From Muribaculaceae bacterium (GTDB taxonomy: Bacteria > Bacteroidota > Bacteroidia > Bacteroidales > Muribaculaceae), in the NCBI GenBank assembly GCA_017619355.1, contig JAFZSO010000061.1:30845-94844 (forward strand): a stretch of 64,000 nt of DNA, written 5' to 3'. Made by a program: the position numbers and the translations under genes. The notes under the pieces were generated by a model that worked only from the letters and a program-made list of their open reading frames with translations, ran no database searches and had not been told where the DNA came from. Of the stretch, positions 35,343 to 44,973 are shown one piece after another (within the stretch, counting starts at the first letter, position 1; the number at the start of each line of letters is the position of its first letter).

Positions 35343-35405
35343 ATTTTCCCACATTTCCCATTTTTCCCATATTTCCCACGCTTCCCAAACATCCCAACAT
35401 TCCCT
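35343..35405. repeat. Degenerate TTCCCA repeat tract
   Basis: About ten spaced TTCCCA or ATCCCA units with 1-4 base separators fill the gap between the phosphoesterase stop and the next start at 35415. No gene or terminator hairpin is seen in it. Confidence 0.7.
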
Positions 35406-35414
35406 CTCGTCCCG

Positions 35415-36515
35415 ATGAAACAAGTTTCCACATTGCCAGCAACATTCAACCGCTCGCTGAGTTCGCTCAAGATATTGGCTATTCTGGTAATTGTGGCGGG
35501 GCACTTCTACCTGCAGGGACACGACTACATGCTGAGCACCGCCGTGAGCCTGTGCTTCGTGTGCAGTGGCTACCTCACCGCCCTGCACCACCCCTTTGAA
35601 CCATACAGCTTCAAGGGGCACCTGAAATTCTTCGGCAGGCGGGTGGCAAGGCTCTACCCGATGCATGTACTGGCCGTTGCACTGTGTGTGCTCGCCATTC
35701 ATCATGCCATCAACTGGAAAGTTGTGCTCTCACACCTCTCCATGCTGCAGAGTTTTGTTCCCGATGCGAGATACTACTTCGGTTACAATCCCGTTTCATG
35801 GTTTGTGAGCACGATCCTCTTCCTGTTTTTCATGGCTCCCTGGCTCATCAAAGCACTTCGCCTCCTTGCTCCACGCTGGCAATGGGTGATGCTTGCAGTG
35901 CTGCTGGTGCTGCAATTTGTGGGCGGTTATACCGAGGTTCTTAACCGCTACCACCTCTATCAGTTCCCGCCTATGCGCCTGCTCGACTTTGCAGTGGGCA
36001 TAGCCATCTTCAATTTGAGCCAGACACAGGGATTCCGACAGGCACAGCAACGACTCACGACCCATGCGGCTTCGCTGCTCGAAGTAGGTGCTGTGATGTT
36101 GTTCATCATCTTCTATATCGTGGGATTGAAACTGCTGCACCCTCACTGCTTCAGGGCGTGCTGCAGTTCGTTCTTCCAGGTGTTCGTCATCATCACTGTG
36201 ATGGTATTCACCCAGAGCAACAACGGCATCGTGAGCAAGGCCCTGCAATGGCGCCCGCTCACCTGGCTCGACAACATAGGGATGGAGATTTTTCTGCTGC
36301 AATTATCGGTGTATCTGCTGCTTGCGGTAGTCATTTCTCACATAGGCATTGCCTCAATGTCAATCGGCAAATGGCCCGTCTGGGCTGTCATGCTCGTGCA
36401 CTTCCCTGCGCTGCTGCTGGCTGCCTGGCTTGCTAAACGCTGGTTCAGCGCCCCCCTCTACCGTTTCTATCTCACAAAAATTGAACCCAAACTAACTGGC
36501 TCCAAAGCCACTTAA
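35415..36515 (+). CDS. Acyltransferase-3 family integral membrane protein
   Basis: This 366-residue protein has about ten hydrophobic segments. The N-terminal LKILAILVIVAGHFY (with the family His) and the later FFGRRVARLYPMH (the RxxR-like motif of segment 3) identify the acyltransferase-3 (OafA/NRG-1) family, which moves acetyl or other acyl groups onto extracytoplasmic glycans. The substrate cannot be told from the sequence, and no glycan cluster surrounds it. It lies in a plus-strand run between the phosphoesterase and Tex. Confidence 0.85.
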   Translation: MKQVSTLPATFNRSLSSLKILAILVIVAGHFYLQGHDYMLSTAVSLCFVCSGYLTALHHPFEPYSFKGHLKFFGRRVARLYPMHVLAVALCVLAIHHAINWKVVLSHLSMLQSFVPDARYYFGYNPVSWFVSTILFLFFMAPWLIKALRLLAPRWQWVMLAVLLVLQFVGGYTEVLNRYHLYQFPPMRLLDFAVGIAIFNLSQTQGFRQAQQRLTTHAASLLEVGAVMLFIIFYIVGLKLLHPHCFRACCSSFFQVFVIITVMVFTQSNNGIVSKALQWRPLTWLDNIGMEIFLLQLSVYLLLAVVISHIGIASMSIGKWPVWAVMLVHFPALLLAAWLAKRWFSAPLYRFYLTKIEPKLTGSKAT

Positions 36516-36535
36516 TTCCACTAAACCATTACACT

Positions 36536-38674
36536 ATGGCCGATAAAATCTCAACTCTCATCTCGCAGGAACTGAACTTGCCGCTGAATCAGGTGGCAAA
36601 CACGGTGAGCCTGCTGCGCGACGACAACTCCATCCCCTTCATCAGCCGCTACCGCAAAGAGGCGACCGGCGGACTCGACGAGATTGCCATCCAGTCGATT
36701 GAGCAGACGCTGAAATACTACGAGGAGCTGCAAAAGCGCAAATCCACCATCATCAAGACCATCGAGGAGCAGGGTAAACTCACCGACGAACTCACCACTC
36801 GCATCATGAACTGCTATGATGCCAATACGCTCGAAGACATATATCTGCCTTACAAGCCCAAACGCCGCACACGTGCACAGGTGGCCCGAGAGCACGGACT
36901 GGAACCGCTTGCCAAAATCATCATGGCTCAGCGCGAGAACCATGTGGAGGGCCGAGCCGAGCAGTTCATCAACGACGATGTGCCCGATGTGGAAGCCGCC
37001 ATCAGCGGAGCGCAGGACATCATTGCCGAGTGGGTGAGCGAGAACGAGAGCGTGCGCAACAGCGTGCGACGCAGTTTCAGGCAAGAGGCCATGCTCATCT
37101 CGCACTTCGTGAAAGGGAAAGAGATTGAAGGACGCAACTACGAGAACTACTACGACTTCAAGCAACCCTTGCGCCGCGTTTCATCGCACCAGCTGCTTGC
37201 CATCAGGCGTGGCGAAAGCGAAGGTTTTTTGAAGGTGTCCATTGAAATTAACGACGAGCGTGCCATCGACAATGTGTGCCGCATTGTGGTGAAGGGAAAC
37301 AACGAGGCCTCGAGACTCGTGGAGGAAGCGGCTGAAGACTGTTACAAGCGACTCATACGCTCTTCCATCGAGACCGAGTTTGCCGCTCAGTCGAAGGGCA
37401 AAGCCGACGATGAAGCCATCGACATGTTTGCCCAGAATGCCCGCCAGCTGCTCTTTGCACCGCCGCTGGGACACAAGCGCATTCTTGCCATCGACCCAGG
37501 CTTCCGCACAGGCTGCAAGGTGGTGTGCCTCGACGAGCAGGGCAATCTGCTGCACAACGATGTGATCTACCCCACCGCCCCCACCTACGACACTGAGGGT
37601 GCCACCCGCAAGATGCACCATCTCACCGAGGTTTACAAGATTCAGGCCATCGCACTGGGCAACGGCACGGCAAGCCGCGAGACCGAGCGTTTCCTGAAGC
37701 GTATCCGATTCCGCACCCCGCTCGATGTGTATGTGGTGAGCGAAAATGGTGCCTCCATCTACTCGGCATCGAAGATTGCCCGCGACGAGTTCCCCGACAA
37801 GGATGTGACGGTGCGCGGAGCCGTTTCCATAGGCCGCCGACTGCTCGACCCGCTTGCCGAACTGGTGAAAATCGACCCAAAATCAATAGGTGTAGGCCAG
37901 TATCAGCACGATGTGGATCAGGGCAAGCTGAAAGATGCGCTTACCTTTACCGTAGAGAGTTGCGTGAACAATGTAGGCGTGAACATCAACACCGCCTCGA
38001 AAGAACTGCTCACCTATGTCTCTGGTCTTGGTCCTGCTCTGGCTCAGAATATCGTTAAATACCGGGCTGAAAACGGCGACTTCACTTCACGCGAAGCCAT
38101 CATGAAAGTGCCCAAACTGGGTATCAAGACCTTCACACAGGCTGCCGGATTCCTGCGTGTGCCCGAGAGCAGCAATCCGCTCGATAACTCGGCGGTGCAC
38201 CCCGAGCGCTATGCACTGGTGGAACAGATGGCGAAAGATTGCGGTTGCACGGTGGGCGAACTCATCAAGAACAAGGAGAAACAGCAGACCATCGACATCA
38301 AGCGTTATGTAAGCGGAGATGTGGGCATGCCCACACTCATCGACATCATGAAGGAACTGGAGAAACCCGGACGCGACCCGCGCTCGAGTGTGCAGGTGGT
38401 GGAGTTTGACGAAAATGTACACGAAATCAAGGACCTGCGGCCCGACATGGAACTGAACGGCATCGTTACTAACATTACCCAGTTTGGTGCCTTTGTCGAC
38501 ATTGGCATCCACGAAGATGGACTGGTGCATGTGTCGCAAATGAGCAACAAGCGCGTGGAAAGTCCCGCCAAGTTCTTGAAGATCAATCAGCATGTGCGTG
38601 TGCGTGTAATAAATGTGGACTTGGAGCGCAAACGCATCTCGCTCAGTATGAAAGGCGTGGAGCAACCCCATTAA
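36536..38674 (+). CDS. tex: Tex-family RNA-binding transcription accessory protein
   Basis: This 712-residue cytoplasmic protein has the Tex N-terminal region (LRDDNSIPFISRYRKEATGGLDE), the YqgF/RNase H-like domain (ILAIDPGFRTGCKV), a helix-hairpin-helix segment (NVGVNINTASKELLTYVSGLG) and a C-terminal S1 RNA-binding domain (about 640-707, GIVTNITQFGAFVDIGIHEDGLVHVSQM). Tex affects transcription and RNA metabolism in studied bacteria; the exact activity remains unsettled. The next gene starts 12 bp downstream. Confidence 0.96.
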   Translation: MADKISTLISQELNLPLNQVANTVSLLRDDNSIPFISRYRKEATGGLDEIAIQSIEQTLKYYEELQKRKSTIIKTIEEQGKLTDELTTRIMNCYDANTLEDIYLPYKPKRRTRAQVAREHGLEPLAKIIMAQRENHVEGRAEQFINDDVPDVEAAISGAQDIIAEWVSENESVRNSVRRSFRQEAMLISHFVKGKEIEGRNYENYYDFKQPLRRVSSHQLLAIRRGESEGFLKVSIEINDERAIDNVCRIVVKGNNEASRLVEEAAEDCYKRLIRSSIETEFAAQSKGKADDEAIDMFAQNARQLLFAPPLGHKRILAIDPGFRTGCKVVCLDEQGNLLHNDVIYPTAPTYDTEGATRKMHHLTEVYKIQAIALGNGTASRETERFLKRIRFRTPLDVYVVSENGASIYSASKIARDEFPDKDVTVRGAVSIGRRLLDPLAELVKIDPKSIGVGQYQHDVDQGKLKDALTFTVESCVNNVGVNINTASKELLTYVSGLGPALAQNIVKYRAENGDFTSREAIMKVPKLGIKTFTQAAGFLRVPESSNPLDNSAVHPERYALVEQMAKDCGCTVGELIKNKEKQQTIDIKRYVSGDVGMPTLIDIMKELEKPGRDPRSSVQVVEFDENVHEIKDLRPDMELNGIVTNITQFGAFVDIGIHEDGLVHVSQMSNKRVESPAKFLKINQHVRVRVINVDLERKRISLSMKGVEQPH

Positions 38675-38686
38675 GCATAGCCTGTC

Positions 38687-39406
38687 ATGGTCATCACCTG
38701 TCTGGGACATAGTGGATTTGCCATAGAAACCGAAGAGGCCACGCTCATCTTCGACTACTTCCATGACGAGCAGCATGTGCTGCCCGCCATTCTGGAGCGT
38801 GCCAAGCGCATCTATGTCTTTGTCACCCACGGACATCAGGACCATCTGAACCGTGACGAGATTCTTGATTGGCACAAGCAATATCCTGTAGAGCAATACA
38901 TTATGGCGAACACATGCCGACACAAAATCAGGCATGCCATGAAATCCAATCCCATCCCGGCCACCTTCATTCATCATGACGAGGACTACTGCTGCCCCTT
39001 CATGGATGTGCACGCTTTCGACTCTACCGATGCCGGTGTGTGCTTCATAGTGAAAATCGACGGCAAAACCCTCTTCCATGCCGGCGACTTCAACTGCTGG
39101 CACTGGAAGGACAGCTCCACACAGCAGGAGGTGAAGAAGGCAGTTGGCGACTTCCGCGCAATCCTGAACACCATAGCGGCACACACGCAAGTCATTGATG
39201 TGGCATTGTTTCCAGTCGATCCCGCAATGGGCACCGACTTTGGCATGGGCGCACGCGAGTTTGTGCATGCCATCGATGTGCGCCTGTTCATCCCTATGCA
39301 CATGTGGGGCCGTGACGATCAGGCCACCCAGTTCCATCTCTATCGCAATAACGAGCGCGGCGAGTATCTGCACCTGCCCGCAGGCCACAGCATTACCCTC
39401 ACTTAG
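38687..39406 (+). CDS. MBL-fold metallo-hydrolase (UlaG-like)
   Basis: This 239-residue protein starts MVITCLGHSGFAIET, the usual first strands of UlaG-like metallo-beta-lactamase-fold proteins. It has the zinc motif THGHQDH, a FHAGDFN metal ligand and a late IPMHMWG histidine. It lacks a signal peptide. The substrate is unknown. It is transcribed with tex and converges on the sulfatase-family gene at 39425. Confidence 0.88.
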   Translation: MVITCLGHSGFAIETEEATLIFDYFHDEQHVLPAILERAKRIYVFVTHGHQDHLNRDEILDWHKQYPVEQYIMANTCRHKIRHAMKSNPIPATFIHHDEDYCCPFMDVHAFDSTDAGVCFIVKIDGKTLFHAGDFNCWHWKDSSTQQEVKKAVGDFRAILNTIAAHTQVIDVALFPVDPAMGTDFGMGAREFVHAIDVRLFIPMHMWGRDDQATQFHLYRNNERGEYLHLPAGHSITLT

Positions 39407-39424
39407 AAATCAAAAGCGGATTCA

Positions 39425-41221
39425 TTATTTCACCACCTCATCATAGTCGACCGACATCTGGACGAGGCGCTTGGTGGGCTTGTAGTCGGGGGAAATCAGG
39501 TCATGTTCAGGCTTGTAATAGGAATTCCTCACACGCCCAAGGTCCATGAGCAGGTGCGGCAGGTCGTCGAGCACACCCTTGCGACGGGCAGCTTCCTTAA
39601 GCCGTGCCACGCACTCGGGATAACGCGCTATGAAAGCATCAGAGCACCACACCATGAAAGGCACGCAATACTGTAACTTCATGGCAGGAGCTGGTTTTCG
39701 GGCGCCTTCGTCACGACCGCTGAAATCGCGCCAGTCAAACATTTCCTCGCCATGGTCGGAGAAATATACCATCACGACACACGAGTTGCGCATAGAATCG
39801 AGCAACTTCCCGATCACATAGTCATTATAATAGGTGGCATTGTCGTAGTGGGCAATGTCCTGTTTCTTTTCTTGATCGAGCCATGGCTCGGTGCGCTTGA
39901 TGCTGTCGGGGGTAAAACGCATGAACTGCTGTGTTTTGGGATAACGACTGCCGGCATACATGTGCTGACCCATCAGGTGGAACAGCGAGAGTGAAAGGCG
40001 ATGGTCCATCACCTTGCCATGAGCCTCGTGCAGATAGGAGTCGAGCAACTCATGGTCGAAGTCGAAACGCTTGCTGTTCTCCAAATCATAACTGTAGGGA
40101 ACCATGCGCTTGTTGTGCACAATAGAACCCAACGAGAAGTCAAAGATATCCACCTTGCGGGCATCCCACTGGTTGTCCCAGTAGGTAACATAGTAGCCCG
40201 CCTTCTTGAAGAGCGACGGGAAGAAGGGATAGTCGAACCAGTGCTCCTGGCAGGCATCGCTATTGGTGCTGAAAGTGCGCTTGAGGGCATCGCTGGTGGT
40301 ATTGAAGGGCGCTATCACATCGTGGAAAAGGAAGAGGTGACCCGAGTCAAGTTCGGCCTGCAGACGTGGTGTGGTGAGTAACTGATAGCCATACACACTG
40401 GCATGTGGCTTGATATACGACTCGCCGATAACCACAATCAGGTGCAGCGAATCAGTTTCCTCACACACACTGGTGGCATGCATGGCCCTCTCGGTAACCT
40501 CATATTCGCGTTCTGCCTCCTTGCCCACATGATTCACCGCAAGCACAGCATAGACAATATTGGAGAGCGCATCGGTGGGGCCATACTTCTGATAAGCATA
40601 GGCCTCGTCAACAGTGACCGAAGGACCAAACAGCATAGCTTGCTTGGTGACCTGCATCACGCCGTAAGGCAAAAGAACAACCAGAGCCAGTGCCATGAGC
40701 GTTCGCTGCCAGCCGTAGTTGAACCAGCGCTTGAATCGGGGCATCCACCGCTCACCGGCAAGAATCAGCGCTACGGCAACTGCTATATAGATATAGGCCC
40801 TGATGGTGCCTCCCGAGAACGCATAGATGCTCAGGAACTCGCTGGTTTCGGCAGCATCGGTCTCGGTGAGGGCCTGCAACATGACCGGATTAAATTCGGC
40901 CATGAAATTGTATTTCACAAAGATGGTGACGAACTTCAGCAAGAGAGCAAGTATATAGACTACCGGTTTGAGCTGTTTTACCCATGCCACAAGCAGAGTG
41001 AGCACATAGACAACAAAAGTGACCACCGCCAGCGACTTTGCCCCTTTCCAGAATGCGATATCGTTGGCAATAAGAGCATTGTGCCCCACCTGCATCAAAG
41101 GTCCTATAGCGAAGAGCAGCATCAGTATGACGAAGAAGACAGGCTGACGCTTGAGAGGCCACAATAGCCACTCACGCGCTGTCTTGAGCCAGCCGAGCAC
41201 CTTATTTAAAACCTGTGTCAT
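39425..41221 (-). CDS. Phosphoethanolamine transferase-like membrane sulfatase-fold protein
   Basis: The start is set at the ATG at 41221 (MTQVLNKVLG), giving about 598 residues; the longer frame runs through the end of the upstream gene. Five or so N-terminal membrane segments precede an alkaline-phosphatase/sulfatase-fold domain with the metal-binding GESY, a likely catalytic Thr in FNTTSDALKRTFS and the late FSDHGEE. This layout is that of EptA/EptB-type enzymes that add phosphoethanolamine to lipid A or core sugars. It could affect polymyxin resistance, but the acceptor is not known. The start overlaps the stop of the gene at 41218 by four bases (ATGA). Confidence 0.88.
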   Translation of the reverse strand: MTQVLNKVLGWLKTAREWLLWPLKRQPVFFVILMLLFAIGPLMQVGHNALIANDIAFWKGAKSLAVVTFVVYVLTLLVAWVKQLKPVVYILALLLKFVTIFVKYNFMAEFNPVMLQALTETDAAETSEFLSIYAFSGGTIRAYIYIAVAVALILAGERWMPRFKRWFNYGWQRTLMALALVVLLPYGVMQVTKQAMLFGPSVTVDEAYAYQKYGPTDALSNIVYAVLAVNHVGKEAEREYEVTERAMHATSVCEETDSLHLIVVIGESYIKPHASVYGYQLLTTPRLQAELDSGHLFLFHDVIAPFNTTSDALKRTFSTNSDACQEHWFDYPFFPSLFKKAGYYVTYWDNQWDARKVDIFDFSLGSIVHNKRMVPYSYDLENSKRFDFDHELLDSYLHEAHGKVMDHRLSLSLFHLMGQHMYAGSRYPKTQQFMRFTPDSIKRTEPWLDQEKKQDIAHYDNATYYNDYVIGKLLDSMRNSCVVMVYFSDHGEEMFDWRDFSGRDEGARKPAPAMKLQYCVPFMVWCSDAFIARYPECVARLKEAARRKGVLDDLPHLLMDLGRVRNSYYKPEHDLISPDYKPTKRLVQMSVDYDEVVK

Positions 41222-42699
41222 CTTGAGGGTGAGAATTGTCGTGTGATGGTGAACTGCTGTTTGCCGTTGAGCGAAGCCACTGCCTTCACCCAAGCCTTGG
41301 AATCGTTAAGTTCATACACATAGGTCCACTTGTCGGTCTTGTTTCCTTTCACGATATCGATCTCGGTAGCGCGGTTATCGTCATATTTCAAGAACTTCAT
41401 GGTCTGCTTCGGTCCCGTCTCGGTGCGGATTTTGCCGCTCTTGTAGGTGGCTGTGACCACTTTACCCGAGGCATCGGTCTGGCGGCGCTCCACAATTCGC
41501 CCGTTCTCGTCAAAGCTGAACTCCACCCGTGTGCCGTCGGTGCACTTGATGGCATCGAGCCGCTTGGTGCGCACATCGTAGCTGCAGCTGTAGGTAAAGG
41601 TCTTGCCGTTAGTGGTGCGCGACACAGGATAGAAGCCATGCGTCGCATCAAAGTCGTAGCGATAGGTGGTCTTCTGGTCGAGATAGCCGTCATAACACTC
41701 GGTGAGCAGTCCTTGAGTATTGAAGTTGTAATAGTTTTTATAAGTCTTGCCCTTGACCTGTTTCACCTCTTCGTCGACCCTTGAAGTAGCACCGCCAAAG
41801 TTGAGTTTCAGACTCATAAGGCGATGGGAGTGCATGGGCAGATTAATGAGGTTGTCATATACGGTAAACACGGGGTTCTCCAAGGAGCGCTTATTAGTGC
41901 TGGCATAGTCATCGAGCGCCTGCAGAGTCACTTGCGGGCTCACCAACTGCCCCTGCTCGAGGGCAATCAGGTTGCGCTGCGCCTGCGCCACCTGTTCCTT
42001 GGCTTCGGGTCGGCTGCCATAGGAATTGATGAACCGCTTCCAGGCTGCGACAGTGCCCTCACTTTCGGCATCCTCATAGTCAAACTTGAGTGTGAGTGCC
42101 TTAGCCTTCTCCACCATTGGCGACTCGGGATAGTCGCGCATGTAGTTGCGGCAACCCTGAGCACTGGTGCAGCGTGCGGCAAAGTCAATCTCTGCCAGTC
42201 GGTTGCGAGCACGTGCATAGGCGGGGTTATCGGTATCGATCACAGTGAGCAGTCGCCGGTACTCCATCTCCTTGTCGTGCTTGAAAGTGTCGTCGATCAG
42301 GCGTTTCTCAATCAGCTTTTCAATCATGTCGACCGAGAGTTCTATGCCGTCGGCCGAGAGGAATTCGTTGGCCTGCTCAATGCCTTCGCCACGCACGTAA
42401 ATGTTGCGCACCAGCGTCATCGCATGCCACGGGTCGCGTTCAATGGTCACGCTCGAGCCCGTCTCGGCGGGTCGTGCCAGAATCAAGGCATCACTCAAGT
42501 CAAGCAGCACCTGTGTCTCGGCATCGGGGTCAGTCACCTTCTGGCGCAGGTTCCATGCCTGGTTGAAATCGTTTTTCACAATGGCGCGAAACACCTTTTG
42601 CATGGCACGGGCCGACTGCGACTGCGCATAGCCCGGCAGCATTGCGCATGCCATGCACACCAGCAGCAACACTCGCGTTATTCTTTTGTATGTCATCAT
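41218..42699 (-). CDS. Secreted protein with TPR-like N-terminus and YD-type beta repeats
   Basis: This 493-residue protein has a signal peptide (about 1-26, ending YAQ). Residues 27-250 are helical and TPR-like (RNRLAEIDFAARC, EAKEQVAQAQRNLI). Residues 280-490 consist of short beta hairpins resembling RHS/YD or MORN-like repeats (YNFNTQGLLTECYDGYLDQK, VEFSFDENGRIVERRQTDASG). I do not recognise a family. The ATGA overlap with the phosphoethanolamine-transferase-like gene implies translational coupling and a possible envelope role. Start codons at 42699 and 42696 are equally likely. Confidence 0.75.
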   Translation of the reverse strand: MMTYKRITRVLLLVCMACAMLPGYAQSQSARAMQKVFRAIVKNDFNQAWNLRQKVTDPDAETQVLLDLSDALILARPAETGSSVTIERDPWHAMTLVRNIYVRGEGIEQANEFLSADGIELSVDMIEKLIEKRLIDDTFKHDKEMEYRRLLTVIDTDNPAYARARNRLAEIDFAARCTSAQGCRNYMRDYPESPMVEKAKALTLKFDYEDAESEGTVAAWKRFINSYGSRPEAKEQVAQAQRNLIALEQGQLVSPQVTLQALDDYASTNKRSLENPVFTVYDNLINLPMHSHRLMSLKLNFGGATSRVDEEVKQVKGKTYKNYYNFNTQGLLTECYDGYLDQKTTYRYDFDATHGFYPVSRTTNGKTFTYSCSYDVRTKRLDAIKCTDGTRVEFSFDENGRIVERRQTDASGKVVTATYKSGKIRTETGPKQTMKFLKYDDNRATEIDIVKGNKTDKWTYVYELNDSKAWVKAVASLNGKQQFTITRQFSPSR

Positions 42700-42724
42700 G
42701 CTTCTTACTTTTCTTTTAACGACG

Positions 42725-42755
42725 CAAAATTACGCCAAAAAAATAACGTCACAAA
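42725..42755 (-). promoter_or_regulatory. Promoter of the two-gene envelope unit
   Basis: On the minus strand TTTG (42755-42752) is followed after 19 bp by TAATTTTG (42732-42725). The start at 42699 is about 25 bp away. Confidence 0.65.
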
Positions 42756-42895
42756 ATTACACCCGCCAAAAAATAAACCCTCCACCCAGCTGAGGAGTGT
42801 GTGAATAATGGGAAGAGAATGTTAAGATTTAACATTTCTAACTTAAAATTGAAATAATTAACTCCAAAAATTATCGCGGTTATGGTGCAAAAGCA

Positions 42896-42903
42896 TAATT
42901 TTG
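42896..42903 (+). promoter_or_regulatory. Candidate -7 element for the Bat operon
   Basis: TAATTTTG matches the consensus and lies 115 bp upstream of the moxR start, but no -33 TTTG is found. The leader contains GCAAAA/TTTTGC and other short complementary pieces that may pair. The rest of the 42760-43018 gap has no gene. Confidence 0.35.
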
Positions 42904-43018
42904 CATATCCCTTTGCGGGGATAACTTGCGGAGCATTGCCATCATTGCATGAAACGAAGCAAAATGCACCACTAAGAGATTGAAACTAAAAACATTAAAT
43001 GATAAACATTTTTGATTT

Positions 43019-44014
43019 ATGGCAGAGTTTGTTAATATCAGAGAACTGAACGATTTGATTGCCAGCAAGAGCAATTTCGTGAACCTCATTACGCAAGGCA
43101 TGGACAAGACCATTGTGGGTCAGAAACACCTTGTCGACTCGTTGCTCATCGCGTTGCTGGCAAATGGCCACATCTTGCTCGAAGGCGTTCCCGGCCTTGC
43201 CAAGACGCTTGCCATCAAGACGCTCGCCCAGATTATTGATGCGCGCTACAGCCGCATCCAGTTCACCCCCGACCTACTTCCCGCCGATGTAGTGGGTACC
43301 ATGGTCTATAGTGTGAAAAAAGAGCAGTTTGAGGTGAAGAAAGGCCCCGTTTTTGCCAACTTCATTCTCGCCGACGAGATTAACCGCGCTCCCGCCAAAG
43401 TGCAGAGCGCACTGCTCGAAGCCATGCAGGAACGCCAAGTGACCATTGGCGACAGCACTTTCAAGCTCGACGACCCCTTCCTGGTGATGGCCACGCAGAA
43501 CCCCATTGAACAAGAAGGCACCTATCCCCTACCCGAGGCCCAGGTGGACCGCTTCTTGATGAAGGTGGTGATTGGCTACCCCAACAAAGAGGAAGAGAAG
43601 CAGATTATCAGAATGAATATCACCAGCGACCGTCCCGCCGTTCAGCCGCTCATCACACCACGCGACATCGTGGAGACCCGCGACATCGTGGAGAAGATAT
43701 ACATCGACGAGAAAATCGAGAAATACATTGTCGACATCGTGTTTGCCACCCGTTACCCGGGCGACTACGGTCTGAATGACCTGAAGAGCATGATCGACTT
43801 CGGTTCGTCGCCCCGCGCCTCTATCAGCATGGCACTGGCAGCAAGGGCTTACGCCTTCTTGCGCGGCCGTGGTTATGTGATTCCCGAAGATGTGCGCGCC
43901 GTGTGCCACGATGTGATGCGTCACCGCATGGGCCTGTCGTATGAGGCCGAGGCCAACAACATCACGCCCGACGAGGTAATCAACAACATCCTCGACAAGA
44001 TTCCGGTGCCCTGA
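43019..44014 (+). CDS. MoxR-family AAA+ ATPase
   Basis: This 331-residue ATPase has Walker A GVPGLAKT (residues 56-63), Walker B ILADEINRAP (116-125) and sensor 1 in VMATQNPIEQEGTYPLPEAQ. MoxR proteins act as chaperones with VWA-domain partners, and several such genes follow here (DUF58, BatA, BatB). It is the first gene of the aerotolerance operon, 60 bp before the DUF58 gene. Confidence 0.95.
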   Translation: MAEFVNIRELNDLIASKSNFVNLITQGMDKTIVGQKHLVDSLLIALLANGHILLEGVPGLAKTLAIKTLAQIIDARYSRIQFTPDLLPADVVGTMVYSVKKEQFEVKKGPVFANFILADEINRAPAKVQSALLEAMQERQVTIGDSTFKLDDPFLVMATQNPIEQEGTYPLPEAQVDRFLMKVVIGYPNKEEEKQIIRMNITSDRPAVQPLITPRDIVETRDIVEKIYIDEKIEKYIVDIVFATRYPGDYGLNDLKSMIDFGSSPRASISMALAARAYAFLRGRGYVIPEDVRAVCHDVMRHRMGLSYEAEANNITPDEVINNILDKIPVP

Positions 44015-44074
44015 TGACCTCAGCCCTAGGCTGAAACATGAACGAAACCTCTATTTCATGAATCTCTTTTCACA

Positions 44075-44953
44075 ATGGATTCCAACGAACTTTTAAGCAA
44101 AGTCAGGAAGATTGAGATCAAGGCCAAAGGCCTGTCGCAAAATGTGTTTGCCGGAGAGTATCACTCGGCATTCAAGGGGCGCGGCATGACCTTCAGCGAG
44201 GTGCGCGAGTACCAGTATGGCGACGATGTGCGCGACATTGACTGGAATGTGACAGCCCGCCAGAACCGGCCCTATGTGAAGGTCTATGAGGAGGAGCGCG
44301 AACTCACCGTGATGCTACTTGTGGATGTGTCGGGCAGCAAGAACTTCGGCGCTGTGGGCGAAATGAAGCAAGACTACATCACCGAGGTGGCCGCCACACT
44401 GGCATTCTCGGCCATCGAGAACAACGACAAGGTGGGCGTCATCTTCTTCAGCGACAAGATCGAGAAGTTCATCCCGCCCAAGAAAGGCCGCAAGCACATC
44501 CTGCTCGTGATTCGCGAATTGCTCTACTTCAAACCCGAGAACAAGGGTACCAATGTGGGGCTGGCACTGGAGTACCTCACCAGCGTCATCAAGAAGCGCT
44601 GCACCACCTTCCTGATTTCTGACTTCATCGACGATAACGACTATTACAAGCCACTCTCAATAGCCAACAGCAAGCACGATGTGATGGCGCTACAGATCTA
44701 TGACCAGCGCGAGACCCAACTACCCGATGTGGGCCTGATGCGCATCTACGATGCCGAGACAGGTGCCGAGCGCTGGATCGACAGCAGCAGTTCCCGTGTG
44801 CGCAAGGCCGTGGACCGCTGGTGGTATGAACAGCAGCGACGGCTCAACGACACTGTGCAGCGTGCGCGCGTCGACCTCGTGTCGATGGCCACACACGAAG
44901 ACTATGTGAAAGCCTTGCTGCTCATGTTCAAGAAACGCGCCGTGACTCGCTAA
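44075..44953 (+). CDS. DUF58 (VWA-like) protein of the Bat operon
   Basis: This 292-residue soluble protein carries the DUF58 signature GRGMTFSEVREYQYGDDVRDIDWNVTAR split over residues 30-60, followed by a VWA-like fold with MLLVDVSGSKNFG as a MIDAS-like segment. DUF58 proteins are regular partners of MoxR ATPases. It lies between moxR and the DUF4381-like gene. Confidence 0.93.
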   Translation: MDSNELLSKVRKIEIKAKGLSQNVFAGEYHSAFKGRGMTFSEVREYQYGDDVRDIDWNVTARQNRPYVKVYEEERELTVMLLVDVSGSKNFGAVGEMKQDYITEVAATLAFSAIENNDKVGVIFFSDKIEKFIPPKKGRKHILLVIRELLYFKPENKGTNVGLALEYLTSVIKKRCTTFLISDFIDDNDYYKPLSIANSKHDVMALQIYDQRETQLPDVGLMRIYDAETGAERWIDSSSSRVRKAVDRWWYEQQRRLNDTVQRARVDLVSMATHEDYVKALLLMFKKRAVTR

Positions 44954-44973
44954 ACCCTCAAGTTGTTCAAGAA

